DNA from: Adineta vaga
Lineage: Eukaryota; Rotifera
Assembly (NCBI GenBank): GCA_021613535.1
Contig: CP075496.1
Location: 7,812,001 to 7,876,000 of the forward strand
Direction of reading: 5' to 3'
DNA: 64,000 nucleotides
In this document: piece by piece, positions 35,024 to 48,440 of the stretch
Position numbering within the stretch: position 1 is the stretch's first letter
How the letters are laid out: each line of letters opens with the position of its first letter
Translations under genes and position numbers: made by a program
The notes under the pieces: model-generated
The model's database searches: none
Seen by the model: the letters and a program-made list of their open reading frames with translations, nothing else
Told to the model about the DNA's origin: nothing

Positions 35024-37523
35024 TCACGATGAAATATCCAATGGTGGCATCAGAAGTGGAGCACTTGAAGTCATAGGGTCTTGTGGTCTGATTTCAAGGT
35101 CATATTTATCTAACTGTTTTGTCGTATTGCCATTCATATCAACTAATCTTCCATAATATGATCGATGCATTGATGGTATATCTGTAACTCTATTTGTAGG
35201 ATTTGAATTTTCAATATAATGATCGACGGATTCCCAAAAGGTACTACTGGTATTTGGATTAGTTATAACAGGTGTTATCGATGGTCGAAAGCCTGATAAC
35301 TCAAGTTGTGAACTATATCGAACTAAATCTTTAAGTTCATTGTCGCCTAATGTCACTGTAGGAACCTAAAAGAGTGTAGAATTCATATACTTTCGCACTA
35401 TCAAATATTCTGAATAGAAACCTTAGCAATGCTATGAGAAACAGATTGAATCGACAATGAACTATTCGAACGTGTTGAAGAAGCAGACGATTCAAGACCT
35501 GATGCTGATGATGCAACGATCTGAGAATAAGGTGACAAAACACGTCGATGTGCTAGTTCATTTTCATATATTGGCATACGGGGAGATGATGTTGGTGATG
35601 GAACTTTTTGTGGTGGTGGTGATGATGGAGCTTTCAGTGGTATGGGTGATGAAACTTTCGGTGGTGTTGGTGCTACGGATGAGCGCTGTGATCCAGCAGA
35701 TGACGATAGTACTGATTCAATGGAGAGTTTTCTTGGTAAGTTAAAGTTATTGATTGGTGGTCGAGAAGATGTTGCACCAACAGATGGATTTATAGGTGGT
35801 GTCGGTGCAATCGAGGGTGGTTTAGAACTTTGAGACAGATTAGTTGATGGCGTTCGTACTGCTATAGGTGGTTTGGAAGTAACAGGTGCATTAATTGGTG
35901 AATTAGGTACCACTGAGGAAGATTTTGATTGCAAAGATGGATTAGCGGGTGAATTTGATTGAAATGAATTTGGTTTTGATGGAACGTATGGAGTAACGGG
36001 TGGTGCTGGTGTATATGACGGATTTTTGTCAGCAATAAATTCCGAAAGATGTAATGGGGGTGCTGTGGGTACCTGTAAAGAAATGAATAGCTATCAGATT
36101 GAAAAACAAACCAATTCAATGTATATAGTATATTAGTCATCACATAAGTTATTCTTCACAAAACTTCTAAAAACTTTACTATTAAAATTCTGAATAAAGG
36201 AAAGCTTAGAAATTTTATTATACTAACAGGTTTCGCAGTGTTTTGCGGTACTGGTGTACTCGTTCCGCTCGTTGATGATGCATCTGATGACTGAGATTCT
36301 GTCGAAACCGACCGAGATCGTTGTCCAGTAATGGAAGACAATGTTTTATTACCAATGGTTTGAGTATTTTCTATTGATGATCACAAAAGAATTATTTATA
36401 CTTTTTTCAAAATAGATAAATTTGTTTTAAAACCTGTCTTTGGTGGAATTTGAGTTTGTAATTGTTGAAAAAAATCTTGTTGAGAAACTAGCAGCTGTTC
36501 AATTTCATTTTTCAATTCAACAAAATCATGTCGAAGTGAATTGGATTGTTCACGAAGATTTTCAATATATGATGGTACGGAAGATGAATATCGAGAAGAC
36601 GCTGATGATGTCGCTGTTATGGATGATACACCAGATGACAGACGCGTTTTCTTTCCAACGAGTCTTAAATCACTCGTTGATGTTCGTTGATCTCGGTTTG
36701 GACGTGGTGGCATTTTTTTAACATAATAACGACGTTCAACAATACGTTCAACACCACAGTTAGTATTATCAATGAAGTCATCTGAGCTACAATGAAAGAT
36801 ATTCAACATGATAAACATAATCGATAATGAAACTCACGTTGATTTTTTCGACTGATGAGTTTTTCCAGAACGAATATCTTCGAATTTTTCTAAAATTTTT
36901 TCCAAGAGCCGATCATTAGTATGATTTAGTGGTGAATCATCTCTATGAGACCTTTAAATCAAATCTTCAAGAAGATTATTACTCATTTACTATAAACTTA
37001 CGAATTAGAACTACTTGACACCCATGATCGTCGTCGTAGTTGTTTCTTCGCCGATTCTTCTAAAAATTGATCAAATGAGTCTGTTGAACTTGATGATAAC
37101 ATTTGCTCTAATCGCTTTTAACAGTATTTGTTACTTTTAGTTTAAAATATATGTCCTTCTTTCTTTTACATATGTATATATATATACATGTATGTATCAA
37201 TCCATAAGGAACGACCTCGTCTTCAGGGAAGATTATTTTTACGACAAGAAAGGAAAAAGCAAAAGAAAGGTTATGTTACCTATCATTAATCGTTCAACAT
37301 GATCAGCATACGTTAAATCTTTTCTACTAGATGTTTTCAAAATACGTTTCATGTCTTTTTGATCGGATGTGTTATCATGTTTCTTTGGTTTGCTAATGCG
37401 TTGTTCATTTGGTACTCGATGATATTCTTCTTCAAACAGAACTTTACTATCATTTGGTAATGGTGGATCTCCTGTTTCTCCAAATGGTGGTCTCGTTCGT
37501 ATAGATTGTCGGACAAGAGCCAT
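35024..37523 (-). CDS. Long, mostly disordered Ser/Pro-rich protein, unrecognised
   Basis: Seven exons on the minus strand (37523-37280, 37107-37002, 36951-36838, 36786-36434, 36370-36228, 36072-35422, 35365-35024) give 650 residues. The N-terminal 80 residues are charged and may be structured (FGETGDPPLPNDSKVLFEEE). A basic stretch KKQLRRRSW follows near residue 105. A coiled-coil-like helix lies around 225-270 (IENLREQSNSLRHDFVELKN, then QQDFFQQLQTQ). The next 230 residues are a Ser/Pro/Thr-rich linker with several PxxP motifs (SPPPQKVPSP), which could bind SH3 domains. The last 120 residues look more ordered (LKDLVRYSSQLELSGF). No enzymatic motif, signal peptide or membrane segment. It could be a cytoskeletal or scaffolding adaptor; this is inference only. 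Confidence 0.72.
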
Positions 37524-37792
37524 TTGTAAAGAAAATTATTCTCAATGACTTAGTTGTATTCGACAGAAGACAATTTATATATGCGCCAATCATACACCTA
37601 TATAGACTCTACGCATGATCGAATCTTTGTTATTAAACAAGGACAATAATAATTGAGAATATATGCACATGTATATATATTTATAATAAAAACCATTGCC
37701 TATGTTCTAGTTTTTCAAGATTTATTGCACAAAAGGCGAAAGAAAAACGGAAAAAAGAGAAAGAAAGAAAGAAAGACAGAAAGAGAAAAAAA

Positions 37793-38337
<545 letters not shown>

Positions 38338-38537
38338 ATTACTTTATTTTTCTTCTACAATATGAAAAAAAACCATGTTTCGTATTTGTATTCTTACTAT
38401 GACTGTAATGAATTGCCAGAATAAAACAAATTCAAAGGAAAATGTACGCAGGTTTAATATATACATGTACGCCCATCGATTGAGAGTCAAATAGGAATGT
38501 ATGTCGTACATACACAATAAAGTTCAATGAATGTAAA

Positions 38538-38581
38538 AGAGGAAGAAGAAGAAGAAGAAGAAAGAAAGAAGAAGAAGAAAA
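38538..38581 (+). repeat. GAA-rich purine tract
   Basis: GAA/GAAA repeats, purine-only, between the MORN4 and FAM43-like genes. It creates a spurious Glu/Lys-rich open frame. Confidence 0.8.
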
Positions 38582-38821
38582 TGAACGAAACATTTAGTTC
38601 GTTTTATCGCTCTTCACTGTTATACAGATATATGTACAAAAAGAAAAATGTCAGCTGTGTATGCACGATTTTAATGTTTGTTCTCGTCAATCAAATGAAT
38701 AGCTTGGGATGGTTTTAGTGTTGATTAAGTTTCTGTTCATAAAAAAACGAACATTAAAAAACAAAAAGAGATAATGAGCTTGCCAATATTTTATCTGTTT
38801 TATTTTCTTATGGATTTATTC

Positions 38822-39689
38822 TTATAGAATATCGGACAGTGCATGTGCATACAATTTCATTCGTTTTTCTGTTTCTAATTCAGTCAATTTTGATGTGATT
38901 AGATCAATAGATGATGATGATGATGTTGACATCGTGGTCATTGTTTCACTATTTAATTCATCATCATTTTCTTCAATATCATCCATACGACCAAGTCCAA
39001 TATTTGACATTGATCGAGCTAATGATGGACGATAATTTGAAGCTTGACTTCGAGTCAATAAACGTTTAGGTGGTTCATTAATTGTTTTATCTGCACTTGT
39101 TAAATTTAATGACGAAGATAGAGATAATCGACTTATTTGACGACGATGTTTTTCACGTACATATTCACGTAAAGAATCTTGTAAACGATGATGAAGTAAA
39201 TCAACAAGAGATTTCGCATCATCTTCACTGGAACATAAACATGCATGGCAACGAAGCTAAATATGAACAACAACAAAAAAACAACATACAATTTCGTTTC
39301 GTAAATTCTTTAGTTACTTCTGTTGTTAAACCAGCTCGAATATTCGCATGACGATAAACCCAAATAAACATTTTTGGATTGAATTTACTAGCAACAAGAT
39401 AATATGCGATACGATTTGTACAATAAAGTGTGATGTCATTTGCTGTAGGTGTTTTTATATAACTTTCAGCTTGTAATCCACCATTTGTAATCGTTAAACG
39501 AAGTTTTCTTCCTAAACGTCCTTGATTTCTAACATGCATATCCCAAAGAAGTTTTGCTGGTCGATCTGCACAACCTTCACCTCTTGTCAACGATGTCGCT
39601 ACATTTCCTAGATAATAAACTTTAAATACAGATGGTCGTTGATTAACATCAAATGATGCTCGACGTTTATTGCCTAACAAACGATTCAT
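38822..39689 (-). CDS. FAM43: FAM43-type PID/PTB-domain protein
   Basis: Two exons on the minus strand, 39689-39318 and 39256-38822, encode 268 residues. The phosphotyrosine-interaction-like domain spans about residues 18-165: VYYLGNVATSLTRGEGCADR matches the FAM43A/B start (VLYLGNATTIQARGDGCTD). It continues with KLRLTITNGGLQ, IAYYLVASKFNPKMFIWVYR, then LRCHACLCSSEDDAKSLVDL after the intron. The tail is Ser/Thr/acidic-rich and disordered. It is shorter than human FAM43A and has a shorter N-terminus. It is an intracellular adaptor-like protein of poorly known function; no catalytic residues are expected. Confidence 0.9.
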
Positions 39690-41961
39690 AGAATCTCTTA
39701 TTCAAAAGAATAAATGATCTGAACAACAAAAAAAATCAGAGTATATATGCATAGAAAGCAAATAAAGAAAGAAAAAAAAGAAAGAAATGTATTGATTTTT
39801 TCAAAGAAATATGAACTCATGTTGTAATCGTGAACAATCCAAGCTTTGAATGATAAAGAACGAAGAAAAAAAGAGCGAAGTGTATGATCCTAACACGTAT
39901 ACTCATTAGGAGTTTTTTCTTCTTCTTACTTGTCTATTATTGAGATTAGGAGAAGGAGAGAAACGAACTTTCTTTCATCATTGACGTCATCATAGAAAAG
40001 CATCTATACTTCTTTTATTTTTCATCTTTATCTCACCTGTACGTGATTCAGTATGAGTTTGATTACTAGTTTTGTTGTTCTCTGAAATATCATATTTTTT
40101 TGTTCATTCTTTCACATAGATGTACATTGGTCGAGTCTAAAATTGTTCTTTCTACCATTGCGGTCAACCCATATATGAACGTTGACCGATGTGAGAGAAA
40201 AACAGTGAAGAAACAGAAAAATATATTAGAAACGTACAGTTATCAATAGATGTCTCACAAGTTTTGAAACCAACAAACTTGTTTTTAATTTAGAAGGTAA
40301 AAAGAAAAGCGAAAAAGTAGCTTCATATAAGATTACAGATAAAATAATTGGATTTGATTTCTCGTTTATTAATATAGCAAAAATCACGTCTCTGATGGTA
40401 AATATGAGGGTGGATGATATTCGTTTCGAATACTTTAAATTATATTTAATAAGAATATTAGAAAAAAACGTGTTTGAATGTCAATAAATGTTTAGAAAAC
40501 TTATTCGGAAGATTAATGTTCGTTATTGAACTTGAATGAATGAATGAATGTATAGACACAACTTAATTACAATTCTGCCTATGGATAAGTTCTTCGTTGT
40601 TCACTTTTATGGTTTCAGGAACTATGATAGATATATTAAAATATAAGAAAACTTATAAATCATAATTATTTGAAAAGTCTACGAAACGTTTGTTCATATT
40701 ACACTGACAAACTATCGTTACCAAGAATGATTTGACAAGTTTTAAAAGCGCTACTTGAGAGTCTTTTTTTTTCGAATAGTTGTATAACCATCATTCATGT
40801 CCCTCACATAAATTTATATTCCATCTTTCTTTATATCGTATTTTATTATACATTTCGAAATGTATGGTAATTCAAAAGTTGTCTGACTGATTCATTAAAA
40901 AAGAGAAAAGAAACTAATTTAGTTTAATTATATATTTTTCTTTATATTAAAGCGTAAAACAGATGCAAATTACACTGTTTATAATACTTTCTTGTTATTA
41001 TATCATCATCACATCATTTTTTTTCTTTATGAAAAACTACAATTCACTCACTTCATACTTGTTTTCGAGAATAAATGGTATATGATGATTATATAACCAT
41101 GTTTTTGAATATTCTATATCATGAAATGATTATTGTATAATCGTACATGGAATAATACTAATCATAAAACATCATATAAAAGAATACAAAAAAGTATTGT
41201 ATTGATATATTCTCTAGACGTTTTTGTATGTCTAGGTTGATCGACTGAAATAAAATAGATTTTGTAACGAATGTTTTTTTTTCTTTATCTGGAGAATACT
41301 TTTGCTTGATGATTCATGTATTTGAAAACTTATACATTGAGTACCTTCATATGTATTCAATGATGATGATTATACTCAATAAACAGTCCAAAGGTTTAAT
41401 TTGATCAAGAATATAAATTCTTTGTTATTCGAATTGAAATAATACCTGGATAACATTCAACTTCATTCTCTTTCTTTATGATACATCGTTATTTACTGCT
41501 ATTGTTTAAAATTGACATTATCTGATAAATTTCAAATAAAAAGTTACTCAGGAATTTTGTTGTAAACTGTTAGAGTAATAAATAATCTTGTTTTTCTATT
41601 GTGATAGTTGAAGGTTTTTCGAATGTATATCTAATCATAAGGTTCTATATGGAAAAAAATCTAGGTGAAATAGTTTCTCTTGTATGTGAAACTCACTCAA
41701 TATCCTATTCATGACAATCACATATTTATTTAATATTTCTTGAATTTAGAAGACAAAAAAAACGAAAAATGAATGGATCGATCAATAGACAAGAAAAAAG
41801 GAACGAAATGTGTATCCATCACTGTCGAACTCAACATGAATTAGGTTATATATGCAAGAAAAAAAAAGAGTTTTTGTCCCACCGGTGCGAAGCAATTAAT
41901 ACAAAAAAATGCTTGCATATTGCACGGGACATAAAATACATAAAACAAAAAAGGAAATAGT
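39690..41961. other. Gene-poor 2.3 kb interval
   Basis: Upstream of the FAM43-like gene and downstream of the first NK2 gene (both minus). A slightly more GC-rich patch lies near 40020-40200. AT-rich elsewhere, with no supported exon or repeat family. It may hold regulatory DNA for either gene. Confidence 0.5.
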
Positions 41962-43264
41962 CTATCTGAAAGGATGCTGCTGTTGTTGTTGTTGTTGTTG
42001 TTGCTGATATTGTTGAGGATGATGATGGTGATGATGATGATCTTTTCGGTATTGTTTTGCATCAAGTTTTTCACGTTCTTTCGCTTGCTTTTTCGTTTTA
42101 TATCGATGATTTTGAAACCAAATTTTAACCTAAATATACGATTAAATTTATATATTTCATTATTAAAAGAAATAATTCTATTCGGAAACAAACTTGTGTC
42201 GGTGTCAGTTGAAGAATATTGGCAAGATTTTCACGTTCAGGTGCACTTAAATATTTTTGTTGTTTAAAACGTCGTTCTAATTCATAGATTTGTCCTTGAT
42301 TGAATAAGATGCGTCGTTTACGTTTTTGAGAGACAAATGGAAATTGTGCATAAGCTGATTTCATCATTGGATCTTGATGATGTCCATAAACACTGGCAGC
42401 TAATGCTGCACTATCAACTGCTGACGATGAACCAACAAGATATCGAGACACTAAAAAAGATCATGAATTTCTTGTATGAATGTTTTTTTTTCAAAAATGC
42501 ATACTTGCTGCTGATCCATACCAACATGAAGTAGGTGAATACTGTCCAGTAACTGGATTGGTATTTCCACCATTTTGAAGTGTACTACTATAATCATAGT
42601 ATTGATTATTCGGTGAAAAAGCTGATGTTGATGTTGCAGTTGGTCCATAATAATTATTGTGTACAGATGAGGGAGCAAATGATGGATTACAAAGACTAGC
42701 AGGTGTAACACTTGTTGATGGACGTTGAGGATTATATACTGATGATGATGAAGCAAGTGCATGTGCCATTTCCAATGAACGTTTATAAGATGTTGAAGCA
42801 TCTACGTCCAATGGTTGAAGAATATCTGTGACACTAAATGGCATGCCAGTGTTACTAATACCAGTTGAAGGAACCATGGAAGGAGATGTTGAACTGCGTT
42901 TGACTGAACTAAAAACACATAATATAGAAAGGTAATTTTCTTTCAACACACCTCGATAGTTTCATTTTAAATTGAGTCTCGTTTTGATAAAATTCAAATC
43001 GTAAACATAGAATCAAATATGTCTTTCATCATATGGAGAGTGCAATTTAAGAATATGTTAAGTTTTCTGAAGATTTTTTTTTTCTTGAAAAAAGTAATGA
43101 CGATGTTTTTTTATATTTTTATCACAAGTGATTTTGAAAAAAGGATTGGAAGTTTTTATGAAAATGAAGAGTAAATGATTGGATAGTTATAAATTAAAAT
43201 AATAAAAGAGTACTTACTGATTAGGATAGTAAGCAATAGTATCGATTTGTTCCTGTTTTGCCAT
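41962..43264 (-). CDS. NKX2-1: NK2 homeobox transcription factor, Nkx2-1/scarecrow type, copy A
   Basis: Four exons on the minus strand, 43264-43218, 42908-42505, 42450-42194 and 42129-41962, encode 291 residues. The N-terminal TN-like motif [12 protein letters not shown] matches the Nkx2-1 PFSVSDILSPLE. A Ser/Tyr/Asn-rich region follows, then CWYG before the homeodomain. The homeodomain (about 175-235) starts [20 protein letters not shown] and contains [20 protein letters not shown] and [11 protein letters not shown]; the Tyr in NHRYK is the NK2-class hallmark. An intron splits it between homeodomain residues 44 and 45. The C-terminus is a His/Gln run (polyQ at about 41972-42008) and is much shorter than in vertebrate Nkx2-1. 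It should bind CAAG-type sites; roles in anterior neural or pharyngeal patterning are inferred from the family. Confidence 0.93.
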
Positions 43265-46200
43265 GTCGAATAAAGCGAAGAAGAAGTTTTCTTTTATGAG
43301 TGGCTCATTCAATGGAATAACTTGGATACGAAGAAAACGTTCGTGATCGTTGATGACGGATGTGCTTCTTTTCTCCTTCTCCCTCTGTCTGTCTCTCTCT
43401 CTCTTTCACTCTTGTCAATAGTTAAAGTATGTTTCTAGATATTATTATTAATCGGTTTCTGCTCTTTTCTTCGTCTTTTCTACGAGTGCCATAAATAAAT
43501 AAGAAGAAAAGAAAATAACAATTGTGTATGTATAAATGTACGTATCTATGTATGTAAGCAGCCACACACCACTTCACCTAGTAGTGCACAAAAGATGCTG
43601 CTGATGATGGTGATGATGTGTTTTTTTAAGTAAGAGAAAAAAGAAGACGAAGAAGAAGAAGGGAGCTTTTTATTTCGTCGTTTGAAGTTGACGCACTCAA
43701 TGGGACAGAAGTGTCTTCTACAATGATGATGAATATAAGAAGTACTTTTCTCGGCTGGTGTTGCGTTTTTTCAACGACAAAGTGGAGGATTATTAAACTG
43801 ACAAGAGAGCGAGAGAGAATAGCTATGTTCATTTCTTTTCGTCGCCGTCGTCATCGTCGTCGTCTTCTTCTTTTTTATTTTCTACCAATCATTGTTTACT
43901 GAACGATTAACTTGAATGAATATCATTGGTAGATTTATTTCCGAGGAAAGAATACGAAGAAATACTGAACGATAAAAAAAATTGCACGCGTCAAGATATT
44001 GTGATTAACAATCGACGCCGTTCGCTTGTCAATTAAGGATTGAGATAATTGAATTGTGTGTATTCAGACAAATGCCACATTTGATCATCAAATAGAGAAT
44101 TAATATCAAACGCTTGCGGAGAAAAATTCTGTGATTTACAACTTCTCAAAATTATTCTTCAAGAATATTATAGCCTAACATTCATCGAATTTTTCATTCA
44201 TATATGATGTGTATGTTTTTCTCTTTTGTATCCTTTTTATTCTATTGTTCAATTGAAATATTACAATGAATAGTAATAGCCAAGCATTTGTTTGCATCAT
44301 ACGCATTTCTTTGAATATATGAATCGTGTGTCTACTGTTTCTTAATAAGATTTGAAAATTGATCGAGATTTCTATTGAAATGAACTGTTACATGGAATGA
44401 AAACTATTGAATCTTTTGTTGAACATACAAACATATTGAGAACACCAAAAGGCAATTACTACACTCTTGAAAAATTATTCATTAGTAAAACTATTAAATC
44501 AATATAAATACAGAGAGAGAGAAAGATTAAAATCATATACATGTACACTCTTCATTTCAATTGTAATAACACAAAATTCATGTATTATTCAATCGACACA
44601 GTTTTAACTCATCTTATCGATAACAATTATCATAATTATTCCCCACGTGTCATGAGTGAGCTGTTTAAAAAAGATAGTGAACATATAAGAGCTTTGTATA
44701 TGACATCATATTTATCTATTCAGTGAGAAATAAGAAACAACAAGCCTGATTTTCTAATAAGCAACATGTCATGGAGTTTTTCTTTTCACTTCAATGCCAT
44801 ATTATGTGAATATATATACATACCCAATGGCTCTAATTGTTTTCCACAAGAGTTAGTGAAAAATCATCTGTTCGTAAAAATTTCTTAATGACGTCAATGA
44901 CAAGAGAAAGAAGAAAAATTTCATCATTTGCTATGCATGAAATAACAAGTTAGCTTCATTTTCTATCTTCTAACTTTTCTATATTTAAAAATGAATAGGA
45001 GAAAAGTCTGCACAGGTGATGTTGAAGGACTTTTCTCGAGTATATCTATATATTCAATAGCGGCATCCATTATCGGTATACTTGCTTTTAAGTAAGAAGC
45101 AAGAAAAAAAAATCTGACGTAAGCAACAAATGTTTGTTAGACGCTCGTGTAATTGAGCAGAAGGCGCACATCTAACATAGGTCCTGTAGATCGGAAGTGA
45201 AATTTCCGATAGAGCACTAGCCAATCATGAGATGATGACGGAAGGGAAATACGAGGAAAAAAAGAAAAAAAATCATCATCATCTGGCTCCCTCGACACAC
45301 GCACTATTTTGTCGAGTGTACCCACTCGAAAATTCCACAGGCAAAAAAAATCGCTAATTACAAATTATTTATATATATACATATATATACATGTATGTGT
45401 AGATAGATAGATTTTCTTTTCTTCTTTCTTTGCAATACCTGATGTTTTATTATTTATCTCATTCTCATATGTTATTGATATGAGTCCAATCAGTTGAGTA
45501 TTTAGTCTGGCCAGGTGAGAAGTACTCTTATGTCTTCACCCATTTATCCAACAAGTAACATACAACGACTAATTATATGTCGACAAATAAACATTTGAAT
45601 GAAGAAGAACAAGAAGGTACTTGTCGATGGATTCTCTAATCGTTTAATAGGCAAGATAGCTCGATTGTCGAAAAAAGAATTCACTTGAAAAAGTAATCAT
45701 GTTTATCCTCTTGAAAAAAATAAGTTTTAATGATGAAAAATGAGAATTATTAACTTGATTATATCATACAATCCATTAGACATGTTTGGCATGACTTTCA
45801 ATTTCCATTAAATTGCGTATTCAATTTCAAACAAGTCACTAAAAGCACGTGTCTTAATTTAACTTATTTCTCTGATTGAATCTAATCTTTCTGTTTTCCT
45901 CTTCAACTATTCGCGTTCTTCTGATGTGACATATTCAGTGAACCCGCCCTATCCATACCGAATTCGAATCAAACAAGTCTATTTCCGCATATGTATGTTG
46001 CATTACATGAAATCAAGACATTTTCTTGAAAAGATATATGTTGGACGCCACTTCTCTTTTTCTCTTACGTCAACCACCCATGGAGTGCGCTCTATTTTTC
46101 GAATGGCTTAGCATCGATCTGGGGACACGTGTGTACAACGATTGCATCACTCCCTAGGATGACGACGAAATATATTTAACAAGTAGCTACTTGAATCAAT

Positions 46201-47104
46201 TGCTTTTTTTTCTTGTTGTATTCTTATTAATTTTTTTTTTCAAACTATCTAACTAGCTTCAATTATCACTGTTTCTTCGAAATACAATTACGTTCATAAA
46301 TATTTTGTATACATGTAAATCAGATCATTTCGATTTGAGTAAATAATGCCACCTACCTAGCAAGCAATGTATTGTGCAATTAATTTGACGTTCGAAAAAT
46401 AAAACTGTGAACAACCAACGGATAGTAAAATTTTCATTCTCATTTTCTATCAATACATAGTGAAAAAAACAGAAAAGAAATCTATTGTAATTATTGTTTG
46501 ACTTATTTTTTTTCTTTTTTCTTTTCAATTGACTTAGTTTACTTGTAGCTTAAGTGTTTCTTTGTCCTTCCTTTTGAAAATGAATGCCACAGGCAGTTGA
46601 ATTTATATTAAATATATACAAATTGACTGAAGAAAAAGAAAATAAGATACATGTTGTTCTTGTCTCTATACCATTATCTATTGTAGCGGTGATTCATGTG
46701 AAAGGTCTTATTTTTTCTTTAAACTTTACTGGTTGGTTATATTTAGATCAAATATTGACATAGTCGATATATGTATGTGTATGTGAGATGACATTTTTCG
46801 CTTTGCTTTTAGTTAGTCGTTGTGCCAACATTTCATCCACTTGTTGTCTCTTTCCAGCTGCGTCCACCACTTCAAACTGACATTGAGAGTAGGGCCCGTT
46901 TTGGTCTCGGACGACAACGATGAGATGATTGAATTTAACATGCAAATAGAATTAGTCATATTCAATGGAGAAAAAAAAGAAAGAAATCTTTCGATAGAGA
47001 CGCAGTTTTTTTCTTCTAAAAAAAACAATAAGAAGGAATTGCACGACAAAGAAAAAAGAAAAAGAATGAATCAAAATAGAAGAGTTTCAAAGAATGTTTT
47101 GGAA
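43265..47104. other. 3.8 kb interval between the two NK2 genes
   Basis: No supported gene. It contains pyrimidine-rich DNA near 43370-43410, GAC/CGT-rich simple sequence near 43840-43870, a GA tract near 44511, and patches with higher GC near 45120-45340, 46060-46160 and 46800-46940. The promoter and 5' UTR of copy A are expected in the first few hundred bases. The richer patches are candidates for enhancers or for decayed coding or transposon fragments. Confidence 0.5.
46748..46945 (-). other. GC-richer open patch of uncertain origin
   Basis: About 150 bp here is distinctly richer in G and C than its surroundings and stays open in more than one frame. One minus frame reads VRDQNGPYSQCQFEVVDAAG with third positions unlike the AT-biased codons of nearby genes. 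No start, splice pair or family was recognised. It could be a decayed gene or element fragment, or a conserved regulatory block. Confidence 0.25.
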
Positions 47105-47969
47105 TTAACGTGGTTCATGTTTTAATAAGTGAAGAGATGAATGAGGATGTAAATGATGTCCATGATGAAGTCGTTGATGTCCTGCTGCTGAAATTGGTAT
47201 TTGCGAATGAAACATATTCGATTGTATTTGCGATTGATGTTGATGAGGATTGGGTGTTGATGATTGTTCATCACCACTATCAGCACAATTATTTCCAGTT
47301 TTTTCTTTCGATGCTTTCTTTGTTTTATAACGATGATTTTGAAACCAAATTTTAACTTGTGTTGATGATAAACTTAATGAATGTGCCAAATGATCACGAT
47401 CTTGAGCATTTAAATATCGATTTTTATCGAAACGTTTTTCTAATTCCATTACTTGTTGTTGACTAAATAAGACTCGTCGTTTACGTTTTGGTGTAAAAGC
47501 AAATGGATGATAAGCAGATTTCAATGGATCAACCATCATTGATGATGCTGCAGCAGCCGATTGATACATATCATATTGTGTTGGATTTTGACCAGTTAAT
47601 AATCGGGACACTAAACGGAAATAAAACGATTGGTGAAATTTAAAGTTAGAGAAAAACAAACAAATTCTTTTCTCATACTTGCAAATCTTGGATCCGTACA
47701 ATGTGCTGGTTGATACCATGAATTAGTTGATGAATTAGTTGTATTTGTTGGTGACGTTGATAATGGATTTGTTGTCATTGTATTATTCGTTGCTGACGAA
47801 CGATAAGTTGGTTGACAAAAATAATCCGAATATGAACGTGCTTGGCTTGAGAAATAGGATGTTGCTGCATCCGAATAGAATGGATATGGTACACCTGTGG
47901 GTGAAAAATGACTTGCGAATGAATTTTGATAAATTGTTGGATCAAACGATGATATTTGAGGTTTTTTTA

Positions 47970-48000
<31 letters not shown>

Positions 48001-48192
48001 TGTTGGATACGCTGAACAACCATCATCAAAAGTGCCAAGAAATGGATCATAAGCTGTTGATGATGATATTGGCATCGAAGGTATATTTGACGAATCATCG
48101 ATATTATTTGATGATGATGTTTGAGGAGGAATGGTCGTTGATGTTGACAGAGATGTGGATCGCGATGGTGAGGATGAAGATTCGTATGACAT
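47105..48192 (-). CDS. NK2 homeobox transcription factor, Nkx2-1-like, copy B
   Basis: Two coding exons on the minus strand, 48192-47679 and 47610-47105, encode 339 residues. The N-terminal half is Ser/Thr/Asn/Tyr-rich with a poly-Asn run encoded at about 47967-48000. The pre-homeodomain segment [19 protein letters not shown] resembles the Nkx2-1 pattern GWY...DPRF...SRF. The homeodomain begins [20 protein letters not shown] and includes [14 protein letters not shown] with the NK2 Tyr. Unlike copy A it has no intron inside the homeodomain, and the flanking [20 protein letters not shown] is more diverged. A clear PFSVxDIL motif was not found. The C-terminus is His-rich ([20 protein letters not shown]). 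It is a tandem relative of copy A and probably the faster-evolving one. Confidence 0.92.
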
Positions 48193-48206
48193 GATTGGGA
48201 TTTATC

Positions 48207-48334
48207 CTGAAACATGATTGAAGTTTTTTAGACTGATTTATTTGTTGTATGAATATTATTGAAAATAAATGATGTCGATGAAGAAAGAAATGAAATGCGA
48301 GAAGAAAAGAGAGAAAGAAGAATTGGCCACTTAC
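48207..48334 (-). other. 5' UTR intron of NK2 copy B
   Basis: On the minus strand a donor GTAAGTGG begins at 48334 and an acceptor TGTTTCAG ends at 48207, leaving a 14-nt leader before the ATG at 48192. The upstream noncoding exon starts at 48335 and is unusually GC-rich for this window. Confidence 0.6.
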
Positions 48335-48440
48335 CGTGTTCGAACGAAGGCGTGCGGGATGAGAGATGCTCTGAGAAGGCTCTCAGAAGGCTTTCGAGAT
48401 CGATTGAAGAGGTTCGACTCCACTCACGACACGGGCAAAT
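48335..48440 (-). other. Probable noncoding first exon of NK2 copy B with hairpin
   Basis: A GC-richer patch directly upstream of a strong minus-strand donor. It contains a perfect 7-bp stem with a 4-base loop at 48370-48387. The 5' end of the exon is not determined; beyond about 48450 the sequence becomes pyrimidine-rich. Confidence 0.45.

Noticed and set aside
47739-48194. Plus-strand 151-residue open frame
   Set aside because: It is antisense to the low-complexity N-terminal exon of NK2 copy B, with a Tyr run opposite the poly-Asn tract. No splice or domain support.
48405-48425. tRNA B-box-like GGTTCGACTCC
   Set aside because: There is no matching A box or cloverleaf upstream, and the site falls in the probable leader exon of NK2 copy B.
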